This document shows positions 10,325-21,900 of a DNA stretch of 64,000 bases, piece by piece (positions within the stretch are counted from its first letter, which is position 1; every line of letters begins with the position of its first letter). Below the pieces are notes generated by a model. That model searched no databases, had not been told where the DNA came from, and was given only the letters and a program-made list of their open reading frames with translations. The stretch comes from Agrypnia vestita. Taxonomy: Eukaryota; Arthropoda; Insecta; Trichoptera; Phryganeidae. Location: NCBI GenBank assembly GCA_016648135.1, contig JADDOH010000481.1, positions 62,001 through 126,000 on the forward strand, given 5' to 3'. The translations under genes and the position numbers were made by a program.

Positions 10325-11305
10325 AAATTAGCCATACTCAACCTGCAGCCCACGGGCCGCATGTGGCCCGCCAAGCTTTTGTATGCGGCCCGAAACGCAT
10401 TTATTATCAGGTACGTGGTTAAAAAAAATCTGGTATCGTAAGTTTTGAAGATCTTGAAATAAGCGCAAACAAAAAGACAAGCTTATGTCATTTTTAAACC
10501 GGCGATTTCTATGGTTTAAGAACGAATTTGTTTAGATAGTTTCAACCACAGAGTTTAAGTTTTGTGTTTGTCATGTAATTTTTTTAGCCATTTTTAGTGG
10601 TCCTCGTATTCCACATTCATCCATTACTGTCAGTAAAATCTCATGTTCCAGTGTGTCGAAACTTTTTGAAATCCATATATATTATTCCTACTTTTTTTTA
10701 TCATTTAAATAATTCACATAATATTTTGAGTATGTCCAAATCTTCGTATTGTACAAACTGGTATTGTATTTTTAATGCCTCGGTCTTTATGTTTTCCCAC
10801 CACAATGTGGTCTGTGCAACTCTGGACATTTTTTCCTTTTATAATTTCGTCCCTCGTTACGTCTGTAATAAAGTGTTGGAATCCGTACTCATAAATCATG
10901 TTTTTGTATGCGTTTATTAATCTATTGTTTTTGTGAAGATGCTACAAAAATATACACTTGGATATATGTTAGTTTTGAGTTTTATTTTTTTCATTATTGT
11001 ATTTTGAGTATACAGGTAAGATGAGAATAAATTTAATATAGGGAAATAAGCTGTTGTTAATATTTGAACTGGTACTGGCTGGTGTACTCATAAACAATAA
11101 GTATTATCATTCTGTTATAGTTAAAAAATACATATATTTGTTGATTAATCAAGTGGCGGCGCCCTAATCTTAAATCAAACGGGTTTCAATCAATACTGTT
11201 TTTCTCTATATGAATTTTTTTCATCATATCAGATGTTTTGGCCCGCGTAACTTAGCAAACATATGTATATGGCCTGAAGAAAAAAAGGTCGAGTACCGCT
11301 GCATT
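10325..11305. mobile_element. Composite repeat: hAT-like ends and LINE endonuclease remnant
   Basis: The left end has paired GGGCCGCATGTGGCCCGC and TGCGGCCCG words; the right end, read in reverse, has GCGGTACTCGACC and GGCCATATAC. Minus strand 10899-10714 reads YGFQHFITDVTRDEI, then CTDHIVV, which resembles the AP-endonuclease domain of a LINE (YGF..LIT..TR and IDHIFV). Assignment is tentative. Confidence 0.35.
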
Positions 11306-11524
11306 ACGTGATAGTAGATACAAACCACAGAGAACAGACAACATTCAAATACACCAATGAAAAGTCGGTTAATGTAAAGTTATTTGCATTAATAGTCTTG
11401 ATTGATTTCAGGGGGTCAGATAAAGCCATTATTAAATAATTTTCTAAACAATTGTGTTTTGGTGGAATTGAATTACTTTGAATGGCAAAAAGGAGGAGTT
11501 CTCTGAAATCCTTTCACAACTTAC

Positions 11525-13168
11525 CTGAGGGGAAGACTGTTAGTGTTGCACTGAGCGCTGGCATCATCATCATCATCTATGATTTCAACCACATCGTCGT
11601 CATTGATTTCCATGACGGTGTTCATCGGCTGGGATGTGGAGCACGGCTGCACTGTAGTATCCGCGGCAGCAGCTACCGTTTCCTGATTCGTATCCCCATC
11701 TTGCTCCACTGGAAAAAATTACAAAACAATGATAAATATTGATGACTGTTGCTGCTGTGAACAGTATTTGTTGCTAAGACTCCTTGGACAGAAGAAGTGG
11801 AAGAGTGACTGATCAAATTAATTTCAAGTACAGTCAAAAGATCCCGCGTTATGCAGTGGTTAGGTCAAAAAGGGACCGGAATAATCTTTGCTGTTAAATA
11901 TTTATAAAACAAAGAGAAAAAATAAAAAAGCTTTAAAAAGATACAATATTTTCGTTTGCTTTGACAACAACAAATTTAATAATAAATAACGACAATTAAG
12001 TATTAAAATTAAAATCATTTTTTAAAATACAGTGTCTGTGTGTTTGTTAGGTCTGGGTGAACCCAGACGCAGGGATGCGTCCCCCTAGTCTAGGTGAAGA
12101 CGGACGCAAAGCTGTGTTTATACGGTCTGGGTGTGCCCAGTTTTCGTTTGTGTGATTTGGTGTACGCATACACGAGTCTGTACTCACGAAAGAGCTTGTT
12201 GAAGAAGGACTGGGCGATCTCTAGCTGTCTCTTGAACTTGACGGCCTCCTGCAGCCGGCGGATGCACAAGCTGCATATGTAGAACTTCCTCTTTGAACTC
12301 TTCACATCTTGGATCACCTTCGGGGCAAAGCATCGTGAACATTATTTTATATGAAATACGAGGTATAGGACAGCGAGAGTACAGGCAGCAGAAACAGAGG
12401 CCAACCAGGCACCGCGGGAACCTGGATGGCTTCACCAGCCCCGTAACAAGTTTCAACAATTGAAAATGTGTATGTGAATGGAGCAAGAGCGATATAGGGA
12501 GAGACGAGTATCTATCCTCTCTGCCTATCCCTGTGGAAAACAATACGAGGATATGTGAAATTTTTAAAAGCTAAATAATTAATTATAATCATGGCACCCG
12601 ACAGGGTGCCAGCGTAATGTTGAAAGAGAGGACACACCCGGTGAGTCAGAAGAAGCTGTTAAATAACGAGGGTTGATTTCTATTCTTGAATTCTGAATTC
12701 TGTGAAAACATGCGTATTGAGTAAACTTGCGATTGTTTGAAATTTGTGTACATTTTTAATCGCTTTCGTGCGAGCTGTTGACTTCAGAAATAGACAAATT
12801 GAATGGCTTACCTGGATAGAAAAGCAATACGAAATAAGATCGGCGTAGGTATCCTCGAGCTCGCTAAAGGGGGCGTGCATCTCCTTCAGGTCGCCCTCCT
12901 CCAGGCAGCCCCAACACACGTCGTCACTCGAGGTGGCGGGGCCGCTCTCACTCGCGGTGGCGGGGCCGCTGTCGCTCGCGGCGGCGGGGCCCGTGCTGTG
13001 TTCGTTGTTTTCAGATTTAACCGCCATGTTCTCGCTCGACAAGTTGTACCTCTCCAATAGCACGCGAGGAACCAGGCCCGGTTCCTTCTTGGGGACCACG
13101 GGGTCGCATCTCTCCAACTTTAACTCCAGAACCAGGAGCCCCTTCTTTAGAACGTCTTTAACATCCAT
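11525..13168 (-). CDS. ZAD-domain (zinc-finger-associated domain) gene, first three exons; fingers not found
   Basis: Exons 12812-13168 (119 codons, ATG at 13168), 12188-12317 and 11525-11708, with phases 0, 1 and 2 and good GT/AG signals. The ZAD is a metal-binding dimerisation domain of arthropod C2H2 transcription factors. Its four cysteines are C85/C88 (CWGC) and C134/C137 (CSLC). Exon 1 has a Ser/Ala/Gly-rich repeat (GPAxASxSGPA) before the ZAD; exon 3 is acidic (NDDDVVEIIDDDDD). The ZAD is split by an intron at FSIQ|V exactly as in the plus-strand gene at 15980, and CWGCLEEGDLK and ISYCFSIQ are identical, so the two are paralogues in inverted orientation. No C2H2 exon was seen to the left on this strand. 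Either the fingers are in an exon I missed or the gene is truncated. An upstream in-frame ATG exists but lacks the MDVKDV-type start. Confidence 0.8.
12340..12545 (+). mobile_element. LINE 3' fragment, GRPRKTW family, much decayed
   Basis: Plus-strand reading ends LSSLPIPVEN, matching the family's RSILSAYP.GE tail, inside intron 1 of the minus-strand ZAD gene. Upstream similarity is weak. Confidence 0.35.
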
Positions 13169-13169
13169 C

Positions 13170-14830
13170 CGGAATGTCGCAAAAACTCGCCACAAACGAA
13201 TCGCACCACGGTAAAGTATATTTAAATTTTGAGCACACACGCGGGAACACAAAAAGAGTTAAAACGACCCGTGGGATACAACATTGAAGGAGTTTAATCT
13301 CACTTGAAACAAATTGATGACGGCTTGTGATTCTTGTTATGGCGGCAAAGAGAGATGGCCGTATTTATCAAAATGCATGAAAAAAGTACGCGCCAAAATG
13401 ATCTTTACGTTGATTCGCTTTTCTACGCTACTGGTAGTATTCTAACTCCAGCTTTATAGGGTGGACCACGGGAAACGGATGGTTATAAATAAAACAGTAC
13501 ATACTTAATTTTTTTTTGTGAAAAATACAGAAATAAAGGTAGTTCCGAGACGATTTAATTCATTATTTAAATTGGTGAAATATAACAAAATATACCTGCT
13601 GCGTAAAAGCATTAAAAGAGCTGCATCGTTGTTTATGCTACAGTTCTATCAATGTTTCTTTGTCCTGATTAAAAGAATTTAATATCTCGTTAATATCATT
13701 TTAAATTTTGACTTTTAAAAAATCGCTCGAAAAACATTTCCGATAAGCCTCGTAGAGTTTATTATGCAGCGTCATTTCATAAAGATTTTTTCGTATGCCC
13801 GAATTTACGATACACAGTATCGATAATTTTTTGAATTTTTATGAAGATATTTTTGTAAGCCCCACGGTATCTTCATAGAAAATTCAATTCTTTTTCGAAT
13901 TTTCTAAGCCCGTATTACCGATACCCCACAGTATCGATACTTTTTCGAATTTTTATGATTTTTTTTGTAATGCTAATTATTTCGTCTGTTCTGTACAGAA
14001 CATACCGATGCGATTGCGAAAGTATATTATTAATATCCTTCCTCTGTTGAAGTGTATTAGTAGATAGTGGTATTGCTAAATATTATAGCGTCATCACAGG
14101 CACAGCTGTCAGATTTCCTGTAGGCTGTGCTTATGAATCCAAACCTTTTTTTAGGCCAAAGTCTTGTGATATCTCCAAAAATCATAAGCTGCTTCAACGG
14201 ATGAATCACTGCCTACTTCGCTACTGGTGCAGACTGAGTTTGCTGCTATTAATTGCCTTATCATAGAGATTACCCTAGCATAATCTCTGGCGTATTGGAA
14301 ATGTATTATTTAAATCTGGAGTCCAGGAAGCAAGACATGGCCTGCAAGTGACTATATTCCTATATCGACCGATTTTTTAAAAATATTTAAAATTAAATTT
14401 TTGACTTTAATCTGCTAAGCGACATAAAGGGATGTATAGAGAAGGTTCGTACAAAAATTCATATAATTTGATTGAGTAGAACTTGAGATATCATGTACAC
14501 CAGCTTGAAAAAGGGAGTTTCGAAAAATGCACGTCTGCACTGCTTAAAGATTGACTCGAAACTAACCTGACCTAAATACAAGAATGAAAAGATTTCAACA
14601 AAACAGTTACTATGACCTTTAGTTAAATATACATTATATAGGTGTAGATTCTAAGAAAGGTTTTGTAGTGAAGCTTCGTAGGTCGATGGAATGAAAGAGC
14701 TATTGGTATTTAATGTTTATTCCTCAACCGGAGATAAGATAAGATATTATGATGATAAGATAATTATTAATTACAAAATAGTAAAAATATTGAACACGTA
14801 TAAAAATTATACAAAGATCGGACAAAGAGA
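13170..14830. other. Intergenic region between the two inverted ZAD genes
   Basis: No gene seen. Repeated TATCGATA words occur at 13818-13825 and 13932-13939, inside a degenerate repeat CAGTATCGATA...TTTTTGAATTTTTATGA (13806-13965). 13190-13480 is the likely promoter region of the minus-strand ZAD gene. Confidence 0.4.
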
Positions 14831-14839
14831 AATGTACCA

Positions 14840-15725
14840 CGGATGCGAAAAGAACTGAAGGAACGAGAAGTAGAGGTGAAAATGGACGGGCTCACCATAT
14901 CCTGTTTACTAAACGCAGATGATGAAGTATTAGTGAAGCTGATCTTGTATGGTGGTATTCAGAATGTCCAATGTACGCATGCAGAGTGAACTTATGAAAA
15001 GAAATCGACAGTGATGGTGTTCGAGAGAGAAGAAAGTATGACTATGTGTGATGTAATTGTAAACAACGAATGCTTGGAACAGGTAAATGAGTTTATGTAC
15101 TTAGAAAGTATGTTTAGTTGAGACGGCAAGGCTGAGAACGATATCGAAAAGAGAGTAACTGCGGGTAACAAAGTAAATGGTGCTCTGAATGCCATTATGG
15201 CCAATACGAACCTGTCAAAAGAAGCAAGACTAGCGGTACATAATGGTGTTTTTGTTCCAACTCTGACGTATGAAAGTGAATCCTGGAATTGGCAAAAAAG
15301 GAATGAAAGTAGACTGAATGCGGTGGAAATGCGGTTACTATGGCGATTGTGTGGAAAATATTTGGTCGATACAGTGAGAAATGAACAAATTAGAAGTGAA
15401 TTTAATACTGAATGTAGTGTGGTAGACAGAATAAAGAAAGGGTGCTGATGTGGTTTGGGTATGTATAACGTATGAGCGAGGAAAGGATGGTTAAGAAAAT
15501 ATATGAGACGAGTGTTGAAGGCAACAGGAGTAGAGGACGTCCACAAAAGATCTGGCATGACCAAATACTACAAATATTGGAGGATGATCCTATTAAAAGT
15601 CTCAACAACCGTTGAGCTTGCATGAGAAGATGTATGAATGTAGCCGAAGCAAAATTGGTGTGCCGAGATAGAAGAATATAGCGTACTATCCTCGATGGCT
15701 ACCCCTGCGGTGAAGCGGTGTGATG
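14840..15725 (+). mobile_element. LINE reverse transcriptase C-terminal half, GRPRKTW family
   Basis: Plus-strand reading across several frameshifts and stops: LLNADDEVLV (the RT active site LLYADD, decayed), AVHNGVFVPTLTYESE, RLNAVEMRLLWRLCG, RGRPQKIWHDQI and ACMRRCMNVAEA, ending in GYPCGEAV. Longest copy of this family in the window and clearly dead. Confidence 0.8.
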
Positions 15726-15794
15726 GTTAGTTAGGAAAAAAGTACTCGATGCCTACTATAAAGTACCCATTGAGTAAAAGTATCAATTGAAAAG

Positions 15795-15802
15795 TATCGA
15801 TA
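15795..15802. promoter_or_regulatory. TATCGATA motif upstream of the plus-strand ZAD gene
   Basis: Matches the DREF-binding element known from Drosophila promoters, about 180 bp before the ATG at 15980. Function is only inferred; the same word also occurs in nearby repeats. Confidence 0.25.
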
Positions 15803-15979
15803 CTCAAAAGTAACGACACATTATCCGTGTTCCTAGCTGTCAACATGTCTCCTTTCTATTTCTATGGCTGTCAAATAGTTTCATGTTCGCGGGAGCGTTC
15901 CGCTACGTTTTTGGTTGCGAGTTTTGACGGTTACGGTGCTGATTGTTTATTTTTGGTAATTATATGTCGTTTTAATGCA

Positions 15980-18900
15980 ATGTGGACCATGGAGGTTGAT
16001 TATACGTCCGATGATAAAAGAGTTGGCTCCTTAAAATCGGAGGAACACGATAAAATAGCGGAAGTCCGCGAACTGGCTGAGGATGTGGAGATCAAGCAGG
16101 AATTTAACGCCGGTATCTGTTGGGGTTGCCTGGAGGAGGGCGACCTGAAGGACATGAACCAGACCTACTACTACAAAGGGAAGCCGGAAGTTTACAGTGA
16201 ACTGATTTCATACTGTTTTTCAATCCAGGTATGCTTGTAAAGGTTGTGACTTAACTTTGATGGCCCGTCTTGGAGAGGTCGGTTAGTGCACAGTATACAA
16301 TGGGCTATGACCAGAGTTGCCAGGTGTTCGGTATTTTAGCACCGTGTTCGGTATGACAAAAATACCGAAGCATGGGCGGTTTGGTATTTTTTTCTTATTA
16401 ATTTTTCTCCCTAATAAATTCAACCGTCAGATTTGACGCAATCGATGTTGCATAGCATCCCTTGGTTTGTGCGATGTTGTCGCTTCGTGCACGCATGCAC
16501 TGTTTTCGAGTCATTTAGCAGATTGTGAATCGTGCATGACGTTTTCCATCTCTTACACACGCACTGAGCGCTACGTGACTGTAGGCCAGTAGGCCGTAGG
16601 CATTGTGAGTCCAGTTGTACATGATCGTTCAACGTGACTGTGAAAGAGTATTTAGCCAAATGAACCATTTGTGGACGGACAGCCGTAATAAATTAAGTGT
16701 GGACATGGTGAAGGCTGAATTATCTATACGATATAATGTCTAACAGTCTAACATGTCGCGAAATGCATGGGGCAGTTAAAACAAATAAGACATTGCTGGT
16801 AGTGTGCATTAGTGAGTAAAATATAATTTTATAAGTTAGGTTAGCTAGTTGCTCTTGTGCAATGGTACTTTGTATTTTAAGTTAATAATTTAAATAAACG
16901 ATTAAAACATTTTTTTTGCTCATTGTTCGGTATTTATTTGGCAAAGACCTGGCAACCTTGGCTTTGACTCTAACTCAATCCACGCTCAACTAATCGGTTC
17001 TGTCCTTGTGAGATTTTCGGGACAAGCCTCATGTGGTATTATATTGTATCGAAAACTTACAATTAATCTGGGAACTATTAATAAAAATTATTTTCTGGGA
17101 AGGTGGAATATGATATGAAGGACCTGCCAAAGTGACAGGTACCAATACAATATCTTACCATAATCAAATTACGAAAAATGCTTTAAATGTAAGAATTGTG
17201 AAAACATTAGAGTAATTTTTGTTACATAACGATGCTGAAATAATGTGCAATCAATATTAGTCAGTATAACTAAAATCTGGATACTCGCATGGTGTTCTGT
17301 AATAATGTTAAAGTTTGATGTCTAAACTGATATTTGACTAACTATCCATCACGCTGTTTCCCTGCAGGGGCAGGTAGAGAGGATAGAGCTCCATAATCTT
17401 TTACCTTGGGACATACTTTTGCTTCAGCTACATTCTCACATTCTTATGCGTGCTCTGTGTACGGTTGTTGATGCTTTTAGCAGGGCCATATTCCAATATT
17501 TGTATCTGATGAAATATATTTAATAATGTTTTATTCATTTGGATTAACTTGTGGTAGTAAAAGTACTTTTTAATAATAATCAGTTTGTCCGGGCCCCTCG
17601 AAGCGGCCATTAACTGGCTTATTAACAAGTTAGGTCTGTTAGGTTGCTTGGTGCAATAAGACAGGGAGTTAGGCAAACCGATGTTGAAAGTAGTAATAGT
17701 AAGCTCGATGATCAAACATTTTATTGGACGTTTGAATGCTCACTTTAAGTAGAGATCAAAACATGAAAAAAAAAGATTTTTGCCAAATTTAAAATGCATT
17801 AAACAGTATTTTACATTTAAATATAAATTATATTTAGCTTTTTACTACTGATACTGAATTAGTTAACAATAACTAATTTAGTAGCAGTGGTTCAAAATGT
17901 AGCCTTCATGGCCCTGTTGGAGGCTTTAATTATGAACAAATATCACAGGTGGGTGAGGATGGAGACAGTCCGGACAAGCAGGTCTTTATCTGCGAGACGT
18001 GCGTCGCGCGCCTGCGGGAGGCTGCCAACTTCAGGACGCAGATAGAGGTCGCCCGGAACACCTTCAAAAGTCTTTTAGGTATGTGGCTGGTATAGTTTAT
18101 TGTTACATTAACCTTTTTCATTCCAAGGCTTTTTTGTTTTTTTTTTTAATAAAATGTTTTCTTCGTTTCTGAAAACTTTTATTTTGCCAGTTATAACGTG
18201 ATCGTATATTATAATTATATTCTTTACATAATTCATTTTGGTATGTTTTTTTTTCTCCTACCCTTTATTTTTTCTCCTCTGGTTGTAAATACATAAATAA
18301 AGTGAGGGGTTTTTCCGAGACGTCGTTCCATATCTGCCGTGGTCGTGGTTCTGCGATTTGCTTTGGGACCCCTAAGGTTTCCAATGAGTGACATGAGCAA
18401 TGTTTGTCTGTACTTCTTATGACTCGTTGCTACATTTCCACTTTCCACTGTCCTTATATACAACATATGTGAATTTATAGTAGATACCTACTTCTAGCCC
18501 TCAGAAAAATAGTTTTCTCCACCGTTACATTTGAGTGTCTTATAAAGCAGTATGATGAGGTATATTGGTCGGCCACATCAACACAACCTGTATATTTATT
18601 ATAATTACATAATTAATTACTAAAAGATAATGCACAGTTGGAGATGAGATGTTGACGACAGCACGATGCGTTGTCTACCAGTTTACTTGTAATGTGGATA
18701 CCTGCGCTGAGGTGCAGTCTGAAATATGCCATCCCTGGACCACGTCAGGAACTTCAGTGCAGTTTGTGCCATTCTAGATATGACTTTCAATAGTGTTTCA
18801 AAAAATTTAGTAAGAAAAAATTCCCTCCTTTTTTAAAATTGTCTGCAAAAAGACACATTACACAATGTCATGTGTCACTCGACATTGGAGTTGGTGGAAC

Positions 18901-21900
18901 AAAATAAGTATCGATAATACTTATGTTGTTCCACCAACTCCAACAAAAAAAGTTTTAACCCTTACCACTCCACATTCGAGCCTCAAAGCCATCAAGAATA
19001 AATACATATCATTATACATAAATACACAGTAAGAAAATACAATAAGAAACAAATTAAACAGGACAATGTAAAATATATAGGTAGAAAGAAAACAGTATTC
19101 ATGTTATAGTCATGAGCATAAAGTAACATAATAGTAACAAAAAATATAAGGAAAACAAAAATTTTTAAAGCAAACCAAACCTCTAATAAATCAAAATAAT
19201 GTAACAAATTTTTTGTTACATTATTTTAATTAATGTTACATTAAGTGAAAAATAACAAAATCAAAGAAATACAATACAGCAAGTATGTATAATGAAGAAA
19301 AAAGTAATAATAAATAATTATACTAATACTATTAAATAAAATACAAAATCGTACTGCGGCGGCAGTAGATGGCTTGTTGAAAACGGGACAAGCAAAAGAA
19401 AAGTAGAGAACAAACCGCCCCCAACAAGAGGAAAAGAAAGACAAAAAGAAACTGAAATAAGACGTACATCGCAATAATTGACATATTATTCATATTTTAA
19501 TATATCATAATGTTCTGCCAGATAAATATTTAAATTCCACATTTTTAATTCAAATATATGTTTAAATAAAAGTGACGCCTCTTGTTATCACTGCACGCCC
19601 CTTGTCACCTTGTATACTAGTACAGCTGGTGACCGGAGTCCCCAGTCAGGTACGCTAACTCTCTTCATGGAGGTGAAGAAATCCCGCACTCTGAAGAAAG
19701 AACTGGGACAGTGAATGGACGCACACCGCGTTCCCAGAGTTGTTTTATGAGCAAAAGCTGACGTATCGATTTAGGGACTGGGACAGTGAATGGTACCCAC
19801 TGCTTACCCAGGACCGTTCTAAGAGCAAAAGCTTCCATATCGGTCCTACTCAATCGTCTCCAGGTTGACATTTTTATCTACTAACAAGCAGGACCGTACT
19901 GCTCCGCACCGGTCGAACCGTTGCGAAGTGGCACGGCCGCTCGAACAAAACCATTCACTGTCCCCGCCTCAAGATATGTCTTTATTAAAAAAACAACAAA
20001 ATACATAATTATAATACAAGGAAAATAACATAAAAAGTAAAAGGAACTCAAAATAATAAAATAATAAAAGTGTAAATAACCTTGGACTGGGACACATGAA
20101 AATATACAATAATGTTCGATAGAAGACGTTTCCTGTATAATGCGCGGCAGCGGACACGAGCGCGATTTTTTTTGTGACAGCTGGTGAATAGCTGATAGTT
20201 TGCATGGAGTACTGTACATATATTTTTATTGTTGTTTTAAAACTGCTGCCTGTTAAGGTTTTAGGAGGTAAAATTCTCACCAACTGTCCCACAGATGATG
20301 AAAAGTCTCTCCATATGGTCGACTACGACCACGACGGCGATGACGGGCAGCAACCAGAGCACGAGGAGTGGCTGGAGGAGGAGGTGCAGGAGATGCAGCA
20401 GCAGAAGCCGCAGGTGCGGCCGCAACTAAAGAGACGGAGAAGAGGACCGGATTCTGCCGTGACGGAGCAAACGGTGCTGAGGGGTGGCGGACAGAGACGT
20501 GCCAAGATGAAAAGCAAAGCGTCTTTGGTGTGAGAGATTTGTCCATTTTTTAATACTATTCATTATAAGTGGAAAAGTATATTACGTTGTATAATGAATT
20601 GTATAATATATTCAGTATATCGGGTGTCATTTTATTACACTATGTTTCATAATATTTTGATTTTATTTGATTTGTTACTTCTTTATTGGTACTTCTTCAA
20701 TAACTTTTGTAAGCCGTGATAGGTTTCTTCTCTGTTTTTTAATTTGCAAGCGTTGTTTAAACTATGTTTTAACGTTCATGTTAAAAGATACGAATATTCC
20801 CTAGCTTTCTACACCAATTCTAAGATTAAAAAGTTTACTAAACATAATATTAGTTCTTCCATCTCTTTCATGTTTTTGTGATTTCTTTTATTTTCAGAAA
20901 TTTTGCTGTTTTTGCAAATTATTAATTAAGAATTATTAATATTGTAAATGACTTTCATTATAATAGAGCTCCCAATTTTTCCATTACTCAAGCAAATCAA
21001 CTTTTCTCTTAGGGTAGGACTCAAAGAAATAAAATTGTAAAATTAGCTTTCTAGATAAAATTAGTACTGATGATGGACCCTGCATGTCGTACATACACAG
21101 CAGAATGTCCCAGAAAACTCTAACGTAACCCTTTTATCTATTAGAGAAAGATTTTTAGATGAAAGTATTGGAAGTTTCCTCTCAAATAAAATAAGTTGAT
21201 TTAGTTTGAATTGAATTTTTCGGAATATTTTGAGTGTGTTCAAAAATTTCAAAAACACAATACTCGATATTACCTCGGGGGGCCATTATTAATCAGGATG
21301 TATTGTAGAAGTCTCTCATAGAGACCAAACTATTTTATATATGGGAAAATAGGTATGGAAGTCTTTATGGGTGTTCGTAGGGCTTACGACCTATCGTACG
21401 GCTGTGCTTGAGTGCAACCCTCAGTGTGAAGTTAGTTATCTAAATTAAATTAAGCTCGGTTCAGAATAGGTTAAGTTAACTGAAAGTTAACACACAAAAG
21501 TATATTTTCAAATAGAACATCAGGTAATGAAGAAACTAGGGGGCCACCTTTTAAATAAGTGTGTTTATTTAAATTTTCTTTTTAGATCTTCTCTCAAGGC
21601 TGATAAGGAAGAGGAAATCACAGTTTCAGTCAGTTCTTTGAGGAAGAAAAACGCCTCCTACCGGAGATGCAAGAGAAGGGAAGAGCTGCCCTACAAGCTG
21701 GAGAAGACGGACTTGGAATGCAAGTGAGAACATTGCTTTATCCTCTATGCGGGGGGCCGGAGCCTCGCAGTACAGCTCTGTTAAAATAATAATAACTAGC
21801 CACACGTACATCCGTGAACAATCACGGGAAATAGTAATAACGACCTGTCACGCAGATATTAGGAATGAATGTAAAGCTGATCTTAGCATAATTAATAGAA

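Noticed and set aside
20526..20529. Alternative donor for ZAD exon 3 at 20527
   Set aside because: Leads to a stop within six codons of exon 4; the donor at 20529 keeps frame.
20277..20546. Antisense frames opposite exon 3 of the ZAD gene
   Set aside because: Shadows of the real exon, whose frame is fixed by both splice joins.
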